Positions 1-6,074 of a stretch of DNA of 10,579 nucleotides are shown here, piece by piece. Each line of letters begins with the position of its first letter. The first letter of the stretch is position 1. The position numbers were made by a program, and so were the translations under genes. The stretch is taken from contig JAISBH010000039.1 of the NCBI GenBank assembly GCA_031266295.1, forward strand, positions 1-10,579, given 5' to 3'. The notes beneath the pieces are model-generated. The model was not told the origin of the DNA, ran no database searches, and was given only the letters and a program-made list of their open reading frames with translations. The stretch comes from Oscillospiraceae bacterium. Its GTDB lineage: Bacteria > Bacillota > Clostridia > Christensenellales > Aristaeellaceae.

Positions 1-180
1 TATAGGCTTATCGTCGCCTGCAGTAATTGTTTCATTGTCATAAAAATTAAATGGGGCGTTGATAATCTGTGTACCTGTTCCACCATCATAGTTTTTCTGC
101 ACAGCTAATGCCGATACTGGCAAAAGAATGAGTAAAAAAAGGCAACAGGTTAATGTAAAATACCGCATCTTATTCACCAT
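1..180 (-). CDS. Small secreted protein, 3' part cut by window edge; paralogue of the 192-668 gene
   Basis: Reading the minus strand from ATG at 180 gives 60 codons open to the window edge, so the C-terminus is missing. Residues 1-25 form a signal peptide: Lys/Arg at positions 4 and 6, a Leu/Phe-rich core, then a VSALA cleavage motif. The mature N-terminus reads VQKNYDGGTGTQIINAP. This matches, with small differences, the mature N-terminus of the upstream gene (MQNNYGGTNSQIFNGP), so the two are paralogues in tandem. The gene starts 11 bases after the upstream stop codon, so the two are very probably co-transcribed. The ribosome site is weak (AAAGTGA before the ATG); a second ATG four codons in is possible. 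AT-rich like its neighbour and unlike the rest of the window. Function unknown; exported to the envelope or outside is the only inference made. Confidence 0.75.
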   Translation of the reverse strand, partial: MVNKMRYFTLTCCLFLLILLPVSALAVQKNYDGGTGTQIINAPFNFYDNETITAGDDKPI

Positions 181-191
181 TTCACTTTTGT

Positions 192-668
192 CTACTCAAT
201 TACTTCTAACAACCCACCAGCCACAAATCCCAGTACACCCCTGTATTCAACATAGAACCATAAAGTTACATCGTCGCGTCTGTTATCGGGGTCGTACTCA
301 CTAGTCATAATTTGGTTAAAATAAGGTAGGATTGTTCCTTCTGGAATTTCATAGACAAAATCATCCTTATTTGCACCAAATCTATGCGGTGTTAACCGAA
401 AATTTGCTGGACCTTTACCTTCTCTTTTTACCCTAACATAGCCTTTAAGTTCGGGTTTTGCATTTAGCGTTTTTTGCAAATCGTAAAACGTCGTCTCCAC
501 TGAATTCCCAGTTTCAGGGTTAACGATTGTAATTGAATAATCGTTTACTGTAACTGGTCCATTGAAAATCTGAGAATTTGTCCCACCATAGTTGTTTTGC
601 ATAGCCAAAGCAGTCGTCGCAAGCATAAAAACTAGACATAGAGTTGATCCAATGATCTTCTTAAACAT
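192..668 (-). CDS. Secreted protein with SH3b-like C-terminal domain
   Basis: A 158-aa protein beginning MFKKIIGS. The ATG at 668 is preferred over an in-frame ATG at 707 because AGGAG lies 10 bases before it, whereas nothing precedes the upstream one, and only the shorter form starts with a normal signal peptide. Residues 1-22 are a signal peptide (two Lys, hydrophobic core, TALA cleavage motif). Residues 23-45 carry the NYGGTxxQIxNGP motif shared with the downstream paralogue. Residues 76-158 look like a bacterial SH3 domain: a strand with VRV, an EGTILPYF turn-strand, then WFYVEYRGVLGFVAGGLLEV, the usual W-x-V...G-x-x-G-(F/Y)-V end of SH3b folds. Such domains bind cell wall or mediate contacts outside the cell. 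No catalytic domain is visible. The SH3b call is by pattern only. Confidence 0.85.
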   Translation of the reverse strand: MFKKIIGSTLCLVFMLATTALAMQNNYGGTNSQIFNGPVTVNDYSITIVNPETGNSVETTFYDLQKTLNAKPELKGYVRVKREGKGPANFRLTPHRFGANKDDFVYEIPEGTILPYFNQIMTSEYDPDNRRDDVTLWFYVEYRGVLGFVAGGLLEVIE

Positions 669-888
669 TCTTGTAAAGCTCCTACTACTGATAGCGAACC
701 CATTCATAACCCAACGTCATCATCATTTACAAAAATCAATCATAGGCACGGCTTCGCCCTGCACACTTTTTAGTGTACCTTAAAAGAACCTCGCCGTATA
801 ATCCGCGATCACCCATGGCACAATCCGTGGCCGCTGGGCTTTCCTGCTTCTTGTGAAGCCCACTCATAAAACCATATTGCCATCAACT
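669..888 (-). other. Predicted long 5' leader of the SH3b-like operon
   Basis: Between the expected start near 888 and the ATG at 668 lie about 220 bases with no clear gene. Read on the plus strand they contain a small hairpin around 747-759 (GGC-TTC-GCC core) and ACACT-TTTT-AGTGT at 763-776. On the transcript, GGGCTT and AAGCCC pair across 14 bases near 838-863. A leader this long could carry regulation, but no known riboswitch was recognised. Confidence 0.35.
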
Positions 889-1075
889 TATACGTATCAT
901 ACAATACTTTCCCATATTTGTCAAGCGTTTCCATGTAAAATTCGGGGATTTCAGGGTTGAGAATCAGCGCAATCATTAGGTCGGATTCTATTCGCTGCGG
1001 CGGGACGCTGTTCGGTTTGCGAACCGAATGCGCTTTGAGTTTGTGGCGCCCCGCCACTATGACGTAAGTTGTCAA
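809..1075 (-). CDS. Doubtful 88-aa hypothetical reading frame
   Basis: An open frame from a TTG codon, preceded by AAGG only 3 bases away, which is too close for a good ribosome site. The first third translates hairpin-rich DNA (GC-rich inverted repeats around 1010-1060) and looks like repeat sequence. The second part (about residues 30-88) has a more protein-like composition, with hydrophobic and aromatic stretches such as LMAIWFYEWA. A near-perfect sigma-A promoter lies within it, arguing that at least part of this stretch is upstream regulatory DNA. I do not recognise a family. It could be the decayed end of a gene whose 5' part was replaced by repeat DNA, or chance. Confidence 0.2.
   Translation of the reverse strand: MTTYVIVAGRHKLKAHSVRKPNSVPPQRIESDLMIALILNPEIPEFYMETLDKYGKVLYDTYKLMAIWFYEWASQEAGKPSGHGLCHG
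896..924 (-). promoter_or_regulatory. Sigma-A type promoter toward the SH3b-like gene pair
   Basis: On the minus strand TTGACA (924 to 919), exactly 17 bases, then TATGAT (901 to 896): 11 of 12 bases match the sigma-A consensus at the ideal spacing. Transcription would start near 888 and run toward the ATG at 668, giving a leader of about 220 bases. No other comparable promoter was seen before that gene. The promoter lies inside a doubtful 88-aa reading frame. Confidence 0.7.
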
Positions 1076-1102
1076 CTACCTTACATTATTTCACTAGCGG
1101 GG

Positions 1103-1140
1103 CGCAGGGTTGGAACGTAGGAACGAGGAACGACCCTGCG
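1103..1140. repeat. Hairpin with internal GGAACG repeats
   Basis: CGCAGGGT (1103-1110) and ACCCTGCG (1133-1140) form a perfect 8-bp inverted repeat. The 22-base loop is built of near-repeats GGAACGTA, GGAACGAG, GAACGA. It sits immediately upstream of the large repeat block, and ACCCTGCG recurs at 1163-1170. Function unknown. Confidence 0.5.
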
Positions 1141-1146
1141 GGGATC

Positions 1147-1345
1147 CTGGGACTCTGTCCCAGACCCTGCGAAGGGCTATCCGCCCTTTCGAAACCTGAC
1201 CAGGCTTCGCCTGGACCATCGTGATACACATTCCACCGGCTTCGGATTGCCCGTTTTACCTGGATAGTCTACCTCGTAACGCAACCCGTCCCCTCAGCCC
1301 TCATCGCCCCCGCAGGGGGAGATGTAGCCGCAGAGACAGAGGAGT
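1147..1345 (+). repeat. Modular hairpin repeat, copy A (inverted partner at 10268-10553)
   Basis: A chain of compact hairpins: CTGGGAC-TCT-GTCCCAG (1147-1163), CGAAGGGC-tatcc-GCCCTTTCG (1170-1191), CCAGGC-TTC-GCCTGG (1200-1214). These are followed by a conserved linear block ACCTGGATAGTCTACC (1258-1273), a hairpin CATCGCCCCC-gca-GGGGGAGATG (1302-1324) and a GCCGCAG-AGACAGAGG tail (1328-1344). The same order of elements occurs on the opposite strand near the right end of the window, nearly identical over the first 140 bases. It codes for no convincing protein. It resembles REP/MITE-type intergenic repeats; the exact family is not recognised. Confidence 0.8.
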
Positions 1346-1357
1346 GCCCACAGTTGT

Positions 1358-1447
1358 ACCTGGATAGTCTATTTCGTAACGCAACTCGTTCCCCCAGCCC
1401 TCATCGCCCCCCTAGGGGGAGATGCCGCCGCAGCGGCAGAGGGGGTT
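1358..1447 (+). repeat. Second, partial tandem copy of the repeat (copy A')
   Basis: The ACCTGGATAGTCTA block, the CATCGCCCCC-cta-GGGGGAGATG hairpin (1402-1424) and the GCCGCAGCGGCAGAGG tail repeat what is seen 100 bases earlier, at 1258-1345, with scattered substitutions. Only the 3' half of the element is duplicated. Confidence 0.75.
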
Positions 1448-1599
1448 CCCCAGAGGGGGGAGGTCGGGAGGGGGATCGCAATTGAGCGTAGCGAGGGCGC
1501 GCAGCGCACTTCCCGAAGGCGCGGATGCGCCGCGTCGCCGCAGCGACAGAGGGGAGGCTCCTAGCGCCGCAGCATCAGAAGTGGCGGCCCCACCTCGCA
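1448..1599. repeat. Repeat-derived spacer next to CoA-transferase 3' end
   Basis: GC-rich sequence with further pieces of the repeat family. A GCGCGCAGCGC stretch near 1497-1507 resembles part of the right-end copy, and GCCGCAGCGACAGAGGGG near 1537-1556 is another tail module. The right border almost touches the CoA-transferase stop codon at 1600-1602. No gene and no T-run terminator were seen. Confidence 0.5.
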
Positions 1600-2913
1600 T
1601 CAAAAGACATACTCATACTCCCCTGCGGCTCTCACCAATTCCTCGCGAAACCTCGGATGCGCAATCGAGATCAGCCGCTGTGCCCGCGTGCGTATATCCT
1701 GTCCGCGCAGATTCACCGCGCCAAACTCAGTCACAACCCAATCCACGTCATTGCGCTGTATCGATACCGCAGCTCCCGGTCTCAACACCGGAACAATCTT
1801 GGACTGCTCCTCCCGTTCGCCCGTATCAGGATTCTTCACACTCACAGTAGAATACAACGCAACAATCGATCGACCGTTCTTAGACCTCTGCGCACCTATG
1901 GCCATGTCGCTCGCACCACCTGTCCCGGATATCTGCCTCGACCCTATGCTTTCCGAGCAGCATTGCCCCGTCAAATCCACCTCGACTGTCGTGTTGATCG
2001 ACACCATATTATCGTTTAACCCAACAACCATCGGATCATTTACCCACGAACCACTGCGCATCAGCAGCGCGTCGTTCTTATCCATAAAATCATACATCTC
2101 CTGTGTGCCGAACGCGAACGCGAACACCACCTTGCCCGGCTCCAGGTTCTTTCTTAATCCGTTCACCGCTCCCGCCTGCATCAGGCGCATGATCCCGGTC
2201 GTCATCATCTCGGTATGAACGCCCAAATCCCTCTTATCCATAATTGATTTGCATACCGCATTGGGGATACCCCCGATTCCCACTTGTATAGTATCGCCAT
2301 CGTTGATCAACCCGCTTATCGTCGCGCCGATCTCGATATCCCTTTCATTCAGCGGCGTATCCTCCAGCACAGGCAGACGGTAATCGCACATGATTATATG
2401 ATCCACCCGTTCCAGCGGCACGCGGCTGTCTCCGCGCACAGTTGGGATATTCGGGCTGCATTCGAATATAATCTTCCGTGCCCTCTCGCAGATAACCGTT
2501 TCGTATTCGTTGCTGCTGCTCAGGTACACATACCCGTCCTCGCCGGGCATCGACGCCGACGCGATGAATATATCTGTGGCGATCGCGTCGTTGCGCTTTC
2601 GGCCGGAATAATGCAGGCAGTTGGGCACGTATGACACGCGCCCTGTTGGATGCAGCCGCCTTAGCAGCGGTGAATGAAACAGACTGTGCAGCATGAACGA
2701 CTTCTTGAGGTATCGCTCTTGCATGAACTCAAACTCTATCGTGGGTAGGCAGCATGTGACGATCACGTCCTCTACGCGGCCCGCGATCGTATGCAGCTGG
2801 GAAAAGAATGCCTGAGGCTGGGACGCGGCCATCGCGGACGTGATGTTCATCCCGCTGGCGACCATGTCCAAGGCTTGTTCAACTGTAATAATCTTGTCCG
2901 AGTAGTCAGTCAT
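1600..2913 (-). CDS. Acetyl-CoA hydrolase/transferase family protein (4-hydroxybutyrate/butyryl CoA-transferase type)
   Basis: A 437-aa cytoplasmic enzyme expected to move CoA between an acyl-CoA and a free acid such as acetate, through a glutamyl-CoA thioester. The ATG at 2913 is chosen because GGAGG sits 5 bases before it; a TTG at 2925 would put that ribosome site inside the gene. Family marks: GIGGIP (212-217), HTEMMTTG with the probable catalytic Glu at 235, close to Glu238 known in 4-hydroxybutyrate CoA-transferase; the CoA-site loop GTGGASD (330-336); and the typical end VVTEFGAVNLRG (393-404) followed by RAQRLISIAHP. Length fits the family (about 430-440). Single gene with its own promoter; the exact substrate (butyryl, 4-hydroxybutyryl, propionyl) cannot be decided. 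Its 3' end abuts repeat DNA. Confidence 0.93.
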   Translation of the reverse strand: MTDYSDKIITVEQALDMVASGMNITSAMAASQPQAFFSQLHTIAGRVEDVIVTCCLPTIEFEFMQERYLKKSFMLHSLFHSPLLRRLHPTGRVSYVPNCLHYSGRKRNDAIATDIFIASASMPGEDGYVYLSSSNEYETVICERARKIIFECSPNIPTVRGDSRVPLERVDHIIMCDYRLPVLEDTPLNERDIEIGATISGLINDGDTIQVGIGGIPNAVCKSIMDKRDLGVHTEMMTTGIMRLMQAGAVNGLRKNLEPGKVVFAFAFGTQEMYDFMDKNDALLMRSGSWVNDPMVVGLNDNMVSINTTVEVDLTGQCCSESIGSRQISGTGGASDMAIGAQRSKNGRSIVALYSTVSVKNPDTGEREEQSKIVPVLRPGAAVSIQRNDVDWVVTEFGAVNLRGQDIRTRAQRLISIAHPRFREELVRAAGEYEYVF

Positions 2914-2956
2914 CGCTGCCTCCAAATGGTTATGTTTAATGAATCAAGCATCCCGG

Positions 2957-2962
2957 ATTATA
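2957..2962 (-). promoter_or_regulatory. Candidate -10 box (TATAAT) for the CoA-transferase
   Basis: A perfect TATAAT lies on the minus strand about 44 bases before the ATG at 2913, giving a leader of roughly 37 bases. The -35 region about 17 bases further up (ATACAG/TACAGC) is a poor match, so an activator or a different sigma factor may be involved. Confidence 0.45.
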
Positions 2963-3086
2963 TATTCAACAGATAAACAGCTGTATCCTTCAGCACGGCA
3001 TATGGATTCACTAGCAAAAAGGAGCAGGCCTTGACGGAAACTTGACGAACAAGCGGGAGCCATAGCGAATAGTGTTAAGTATCAGC

Positions 3087-3092
3087 GGAGGT
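3087..3092 (+). promoter_or_regulatory. Ribosome site fixing the start of the Pro/Cys-rich protein
   Basis: GGAGGT ends 9 bases before ATG at 3102. An in-frame GTG at 3072 would lie upstream of this site and has none of its own, so the ATG is chosen. Confidence 0.75.
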
Positions 3093-3101
3093 GCGATTGC
3101 G

Positions 3102-4802
3102 ATGGATCGTTATGTTTACGATATGGATCAAGAGCCAGACGAGCCGAGAGAATCCTTCTCCGGCTGGATGCGCGCGCCCTGGCCGCCGATCCCGCTTAAC
3201 GAGGAGACTTTTGAGCTGTATGGCGAACCATATCAGCATGAACAGCCATACGCCCCCGCCGAACCGGATTACCGATACCCGGTCACGGACGCCCGCAACA
3301 GCTATCAGTCTGAACACGTTACATCCGCTTGGCTGCCGCTGGAGAGCCCGTACGGCGCGCGGTCCGGCGAAGTGATACCGCACACAGCTGTTTATCAGCC
3401 GCGCACCCCGCATCCGAACGGGCAGTTCGAAGGATACATAAGCGGGTTCAGCGATTCGATAGATCAAACGGAGCCTCGCGGCGACCGTGTCAAGCCTGTC
3501 TTCCCGCTGCCGCCATACCCGCCAATCGATTCATGCCCGCCACACCACAATCCCCCACAGCGGCGACCGCCTCATCCGGTTTACCCGGTTTGTCCTCCGG
3601 AACCGCCGTTCCCACCATACCCGCCAGAACCACCGTTCCCACCATACCCGCCGGAACCGCCGTTCCCACCATACCCGCCGGAACCGCCGTTCCCACCATA
3701 CCCGCCAGAACCGCCGTTCCCGCCCTGCCCACCATACCCGCCGTTCCCACCATACCCAACAGGCCCGACTTGTCCGCCTTGTCCGACGTATCCGCCGTAC
3801 CCGACAGGCCCGACTTGTCCACCTTGTCCGACGTATCCTCCCTGCCCGACGTACCCACCTTGTCCGACATGCCCGACATGTCCACCTTGTCCAACAGGCC
3901 CGACAGGCCCGACAGGCCCGACGTGCCCACCTTGTCCGACATGCCCACCTTGTCCGACGTGCCCGCCCTGTCCGACGTGCCCGCCTTGTCCGACATGCCC
4001 GCCTTGTCCGACGTGCCCGCCTTGTCCGACGTGCCCGACGATACCCATTTGGCCAACAATACCACCCTGGCCGCCAATACCGCCATGCCCGCCTCCGGGG
4101 CCGCCAATGCCGTGGCCACCCGAACCCCCGATGCCGCCTCCATACCCACCGCCATGCCCACCGCCAAAGCCGCCGCCTATGCCTTGGTCACCCGTACCAT
4201 GGTGGCCGTACCCAAACTGGCCGGGGCCGGAATGGTCATATCCACCATGCCCGCCGTGGCCACCGTACCCACCACCCCAACCGATCCCACCAACCCCGCC
4301 ATGGCCGCCGGAACCGCCGTGCCCGCCAACCCCTCCCTGGCCGCCAACCCCGCCATGGCCGCCGGAACCACCGTGCCCGCCAACCCCACCACGGCCGCCA
4401 ACCCCGCCATGGCCGCCGGAACCACCGTGGCCGCCGGAACCACCGTGGCCGCCGTGCCCTCCGGAACCGCCATGGCCGCCCCAGCCGCCATGCCCCACCT
4501 GTCCGACGTTCCCCGACGACAAGGACAGCTGCGTTAGCATGATCGCGAGCATAGCCGCCCAGCAGTATTCGCTAGCAATGATCATCAACAGCGAGGGTGA
4601 ACAGATCCAGAAGATGATAGCGTCGGCGACGTGCCCGGCTGAACTGATCGATATCACCGAAGCCGCACGCAAGCTGATCAAGGATCTGACGGAGATGGAG
4701 AAGTACATCGTCGACGCGCTCAACAGTATCACCTGCTTGTGCGGCTGCACCGACATGCCTAAGATCGACATTGATGCGATCTGCCCCAACCTGGTGTGTT
4801 AA
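3102..4802 (+). CDS. Pro/Cys-rich repeat protein, probable spore-surface structural protein
   Basis: 566 aa. Residues 1-130 are non-repetitive, acidic and Tyr/Pro-rich, with no signal peptide or membrane segment. Residues about 132-468 are Pro at every second or third position, in blocks: five copies of PPEPPFPPY (27-bp unit, 3594-3728); a mixed block with GPT triplets, three in a row near 3898-3923; six copies of CPPCPT (18-bp unit, 3924-4031); Trp/Met/Gly-rich spacers; and an 18-residue W/E/C/T block (54-bp period, 4296-4440). Residues 472-566 are a helical domain (MIASIAAQQYSLAMIINSEGEQIQKMI), then a TCLCGC cluster and a terminal Cys. That helix resembles, from memory, the domain ending many clostridial/bacillar exosporium-like proteins. 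Likely a rigid polyproline rod cross-linked by Cys. The strand is supported by the ribosome site and the unique ends; other frames are open only because the repeats lack stops. Confidence 0.85.
   Translation: MDRYVYDMDQEPDEPRESFSGWMRAPWPPIPLNEETFELYGEPYQHEQPYAPAEPDYRYPVTDARNSYQSEHVTSAWLPLESPYGARSGEVIPHTAVYQPRTPHPNGQFEGYISGFSDSIDQTEPRGDRVKPVFPLPPYPPIDSCPPHHNPPQRRPPHPVYPVCPPEPPFPPYPPEPPFPPYPPEPPFPPYPPEPPFPPYPPEPPFPPCPPYPPFPPYPTGPTCPPCPTYPPYPTGPTCPPCPTYPPCPTYPPCPTCPTCPPCPTGPTGPTGPTCPPCPTCPPCPTCPPCPTCPPCPTCPPCPTCPPCPTCPTIPIWPTIPPWPPIPPCPPPGPPMPWPPEPPMPPPYPPPCPPPKPPPMPWSPVPWWPYPNWPGPEWSYPPCPPWPPYPPPQPIPPTPPWPPEPPCPPTPPWPPTPPWPPEPPCPPTPPRPPTPPWPPEPPWPPEPPWPPCPPEPPWPPQPPCPTCPTFPDDKDSCVSMIASIAAQQYSLAMIINSEGEQIQKMIASATCPAELIDITEAARKLIKDLTEMEKYIVDALNSITCLCGCTDMPKIDIDAICPNLVC
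3594..3728 (+). repeat. 27-bp tandem repeat (PPEPPFPPY), five copies
   Basis: Five near-identical in-frame units; differences are mostly third-position changes (for example CCG/CCA), with Tyr replaced by Cys at the end. The low divergence points to recent expansion or ongoing homogenisation. Confidence 0.85.
3924..4031 (+). repeat. 18-bp tandem repeat (CPPCPT), six copies
   Basis: Six in-frame units, each TGCCC(A/G)CC(T/C)TGTCCGAC(A/G). Each unit has two Cys, giving alternating CPPC and CPTC motifs. Confidence 0.85.
4296..4440 (+). repeat. 54-bp tandem repeat in the Pro-rich gene
   Basis: Units begin at 4296, 4350 and 4404 with CCGCCATGGCCGCCGGAACC; the third is partial. In frame they encode the W-P-P-E-P-P-C/W type 18-residue period. 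Confidence 0.7.
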
Positions 4803-4915
4803 TCACGGAAGAACTGCGGAGACGTTATAATGCGCAGGACGCTATTGCCGCGTCCCGCGCTTAATCTATTGCGGCAATGCAAACGTTCCCCTCCCATATC
4901 GTCCCTAGATTAACC
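4803..4915. other. Intergenic region after the Pro-rich gene
   Basis: No gene seen. It holds one perfect inverted repeat, ATTGCCGC (4844-4851) with GCGGCAAT (4871-4878), separated by 19 bases. There is no following T-run, so it is not a classical terminator; no terminator for the Pro-rich gene was identified. Confidence 0.4.
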
Positions 4916-4981
4916 CTCTCTGCCGCCGGAGGAACCCCCTCTGTCGCTGCGCCGCCGCAGAGGAGTTACTCACATCTCCCC
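4916..4981 (-). repeat. Fragment of the modular repeat family
   Basis: Contains CTCTGCCGCC, GGAACCCCCTCTGTCGCTGC and GCCGCAGAGGAG followed by CATCTCCCC. These are the tail and hairpin-border modules found at 1300-1560 and 10268-10373, here shortened and rearranged. Confidence 0.6.
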
Positions 4982-5015
4982 ATAAATAAAACCCCGGCCG
5001 CAATCAGCCGGGGTT
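4982..5015 (-). terminator. Rho-independent terminator of the patatin-like gene
   Basis: On the minus strand a perfect 9-bp stem AACCCCGGC/GCCGGGGTT with an 8-base loop (4990-5015) is followed by TTATTTAT. It begins 14 bases after the stop codon at 5030-5032. Confidence 0.85.
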
Positions 5016-5029
5016 CCATCCTGTACCAA

Positions 5030-5887
5030 TCAACCCTTATTTCGCTCAAACGGCAGTATCTTGCCGCCAGACAGGGTCGGAGGTCTCATCGCAGCGGGCT
5101 TTGCCTCAAGCGCGGCGCGGTATCCAATGTCGAAGTACAGCTCTACGTTGGAGCAGTCCAGTAAGTGCGATCCGGCTGGCAGCTTAATGTTTAGCACGCC
5201 GTCGTCGTCCTCGTCTCGCGGGAGATTGCTTGACGCTGCCATCGTCAGCGGGTCCAGACCCGCATCCTTCAGCGTAACTACACGGATGCGCAGTATCTTA
5301 TCCGCACCTAAATCGCGCAGAGCATCCGGCAGCGTCTGCCAGCGGCACATGCCGCCGGTCAACAGCCGCCCGCGCCAAAGAACGGGTTCACAAAACCCCG
5401 GCGCGGTCATCGCGGCGCGCACCGCCTGCGCCAGCGTCGCCTGACGGTTCCAGGCCATCGCGCTAGGTTTATCAGGCAGACATGACGCGAGCAGCTGCTC
5501 CTCGCCACTTTCTACATCCCATGTAGGAATAGCTAGCGGCGTCTTCAATTCCGTTAACTTCGCGTCCAATGTCTGCCATCGCAGCACCTTTTCTACGCGC
5601 TTCATCGGCAGTATGCCCTGCCCGTCAATGCGGCCGTGGGCGAATAGCCGCCACCCGGCCAAACGCTGTCTCGTCATCCAGTCGCCGGCTTGTTTTATAT
5701 CGCGCACAGCCGAGCGCAGTCCTTCTCCGCGCGCGCCCATCGCGAACAGCGCTGCGACCCACGCCCCGCACCCGCACCCCGCGACCGCATCGGGCGCCGA
5801 ATGTTTATCAGCCAGCGCGGCCAAGGCCCCAGCCTGCGCCGCGCACCGCGCGCCGCCGCCCTCCAGGGCGATTCCGAGCATCAGCAT
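5030..5887 (-). CDS. Patatin-like fold protein lacking catalytic Ser and Asp (probable pseudoenzyme)
   Basis: 285 aa from ATG at 5887, with GAAGGG just upstream (ATG at 5881 is also possible); a longer frame to 5950 has no ribosome site. Patatin phospholipases use an oxyanion loop GGGxRG, a G-x-S-x-G nucleophile and a D-G-(G/A) base. Here the order is kept: LEGGGARCAAQAGAL (8-22), GCGCGAWVAALFAMG (37-51), LAIPTWDVESGEE (118-130), AVRAAMTAPGFCEPV (155-169), LLTGGMCRW (175-183). The nucleophile position 39 is Gly, the base position 177 is Thr, and the loop Gly is Cys15. Ser and Asp are therefore both absent while the fold markers remain, and the frame is intact. No lipase activity is expected; a binding or scaffold role is inferred. 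Divergent from the lamin-tail/CotH operon, ended by a clear terminator. Confidence 0.85.
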   Translation of the reverse strand: MLMLGIALEGGGARCAAQAGALAALADKHSAPDAVAGCGCGAWVAALFAMGARGEGLRSAVRDIKQAGDWMTRQRLAGWRLFAHGRIDGQGILPMKRVEKVLRWQTLDAKLTELKTPLAIPTWDVESGEEQLLASCLPDKPSAMAWNRQATLAQAVRAAMTAPGFCEPVLWRGRLLTGGMCRWQTLPDALRDLGADKILRIRVVTLKDAGLDPLTMAASSNLPRDEDDDGVLNIKLPAGSHLLDCSNVELYFDIGYRAALEAKPAAMRPPTLSGGKILPFERNKG

Positions 5888-5905
5888 CCATCCCTTCACA
5901 AGTAG

Positions 5906-5955
5906 GGCGCTAAAGAGCAAGGCGCTAAAGCGTCCGACTATGGCGTCCAACTATG
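5906..5955. promoter_or_regulatory. Two pairs of direct repeats between patatin-like and lamin-tail genes
   Basis: GGCGCTAAAG occurs at 5906-5915 and 5921-5930 (15-bp step). Immediately after, GTCCGACTATG (5932-5942) and GTCCAACTATG (5945-5955) form a second pair (13-bp step). They lie 19-68 bases upstream of the patatin-like ATG in a divergent intergenic region, a layout typical of regulator sites. No regulator is identified. A weak promoter on the minus strand may overlap (TTGATA 5979 to 5974, TCATAG 5956 to 5951). Confidence 0.4.
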
Positions 5956-6061
5956 AATAGACGCATTGTTTGCTATCAAAAGGTATTGCGCCGGAACGGG
6001 CGATATGCATCAAACCCGTTCGCCGAACCGTTATATACGCGGGATGTCGAATTCAAGCAGC

Positions 6062-6071
6062 GGAGGTGATC
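6062..6071 (+). promoter_or_regulatory. Ten-base perfect Shine-Dalgarno before a probable ATT start
   Basis: GGAGGTGATC is complementary over ten bases to the usual 3' end of 16S rRNA (GATCACCTCC). GGAGG ends 8 bases before ATT at 6075-6077; no ATG, GTG or TTG lies at a usable distance in the open frame. Confidence 0.65.
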
Positions 6072-6074
6072 CGC

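Noticed and set aside
1100..1450. CRISPR array
   Set aside because: Repeats are modular hairpins of differing length, not regular 28-37 base repeats with equal unique spacers, and no cas gene is nearby.
1412..1850. Small open frames on both strands in the repeat region
   Set aside because: They translate GC-rich hairpin DNA and the antisense of the CoA-transferase, with no ribosome site or protein-like composition.
3329..4542. Long Ala/Thr- and Arg/His-rich plus-strand frames overlapping the Pro-rich gene
   Set aside because: They are open only because the short repeats lack stop codons in all frames; no ribosome sites and no protein-like ends.
3581..4789. A 402-aa Gly-rich open frame on the minus strand
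   Set aside because: It is the mirror image of the Pro-rich codons (CCN read backwards gives NGG). The plus frame has the ribosome site, the unique acidic N-terminus and a structured Cys-containing C-terminus.
4844..4878. Terminator for the Pro-rich gene
   Set aside because: The 8-bp inverted repeat has a 19-base loop and no following T-run.
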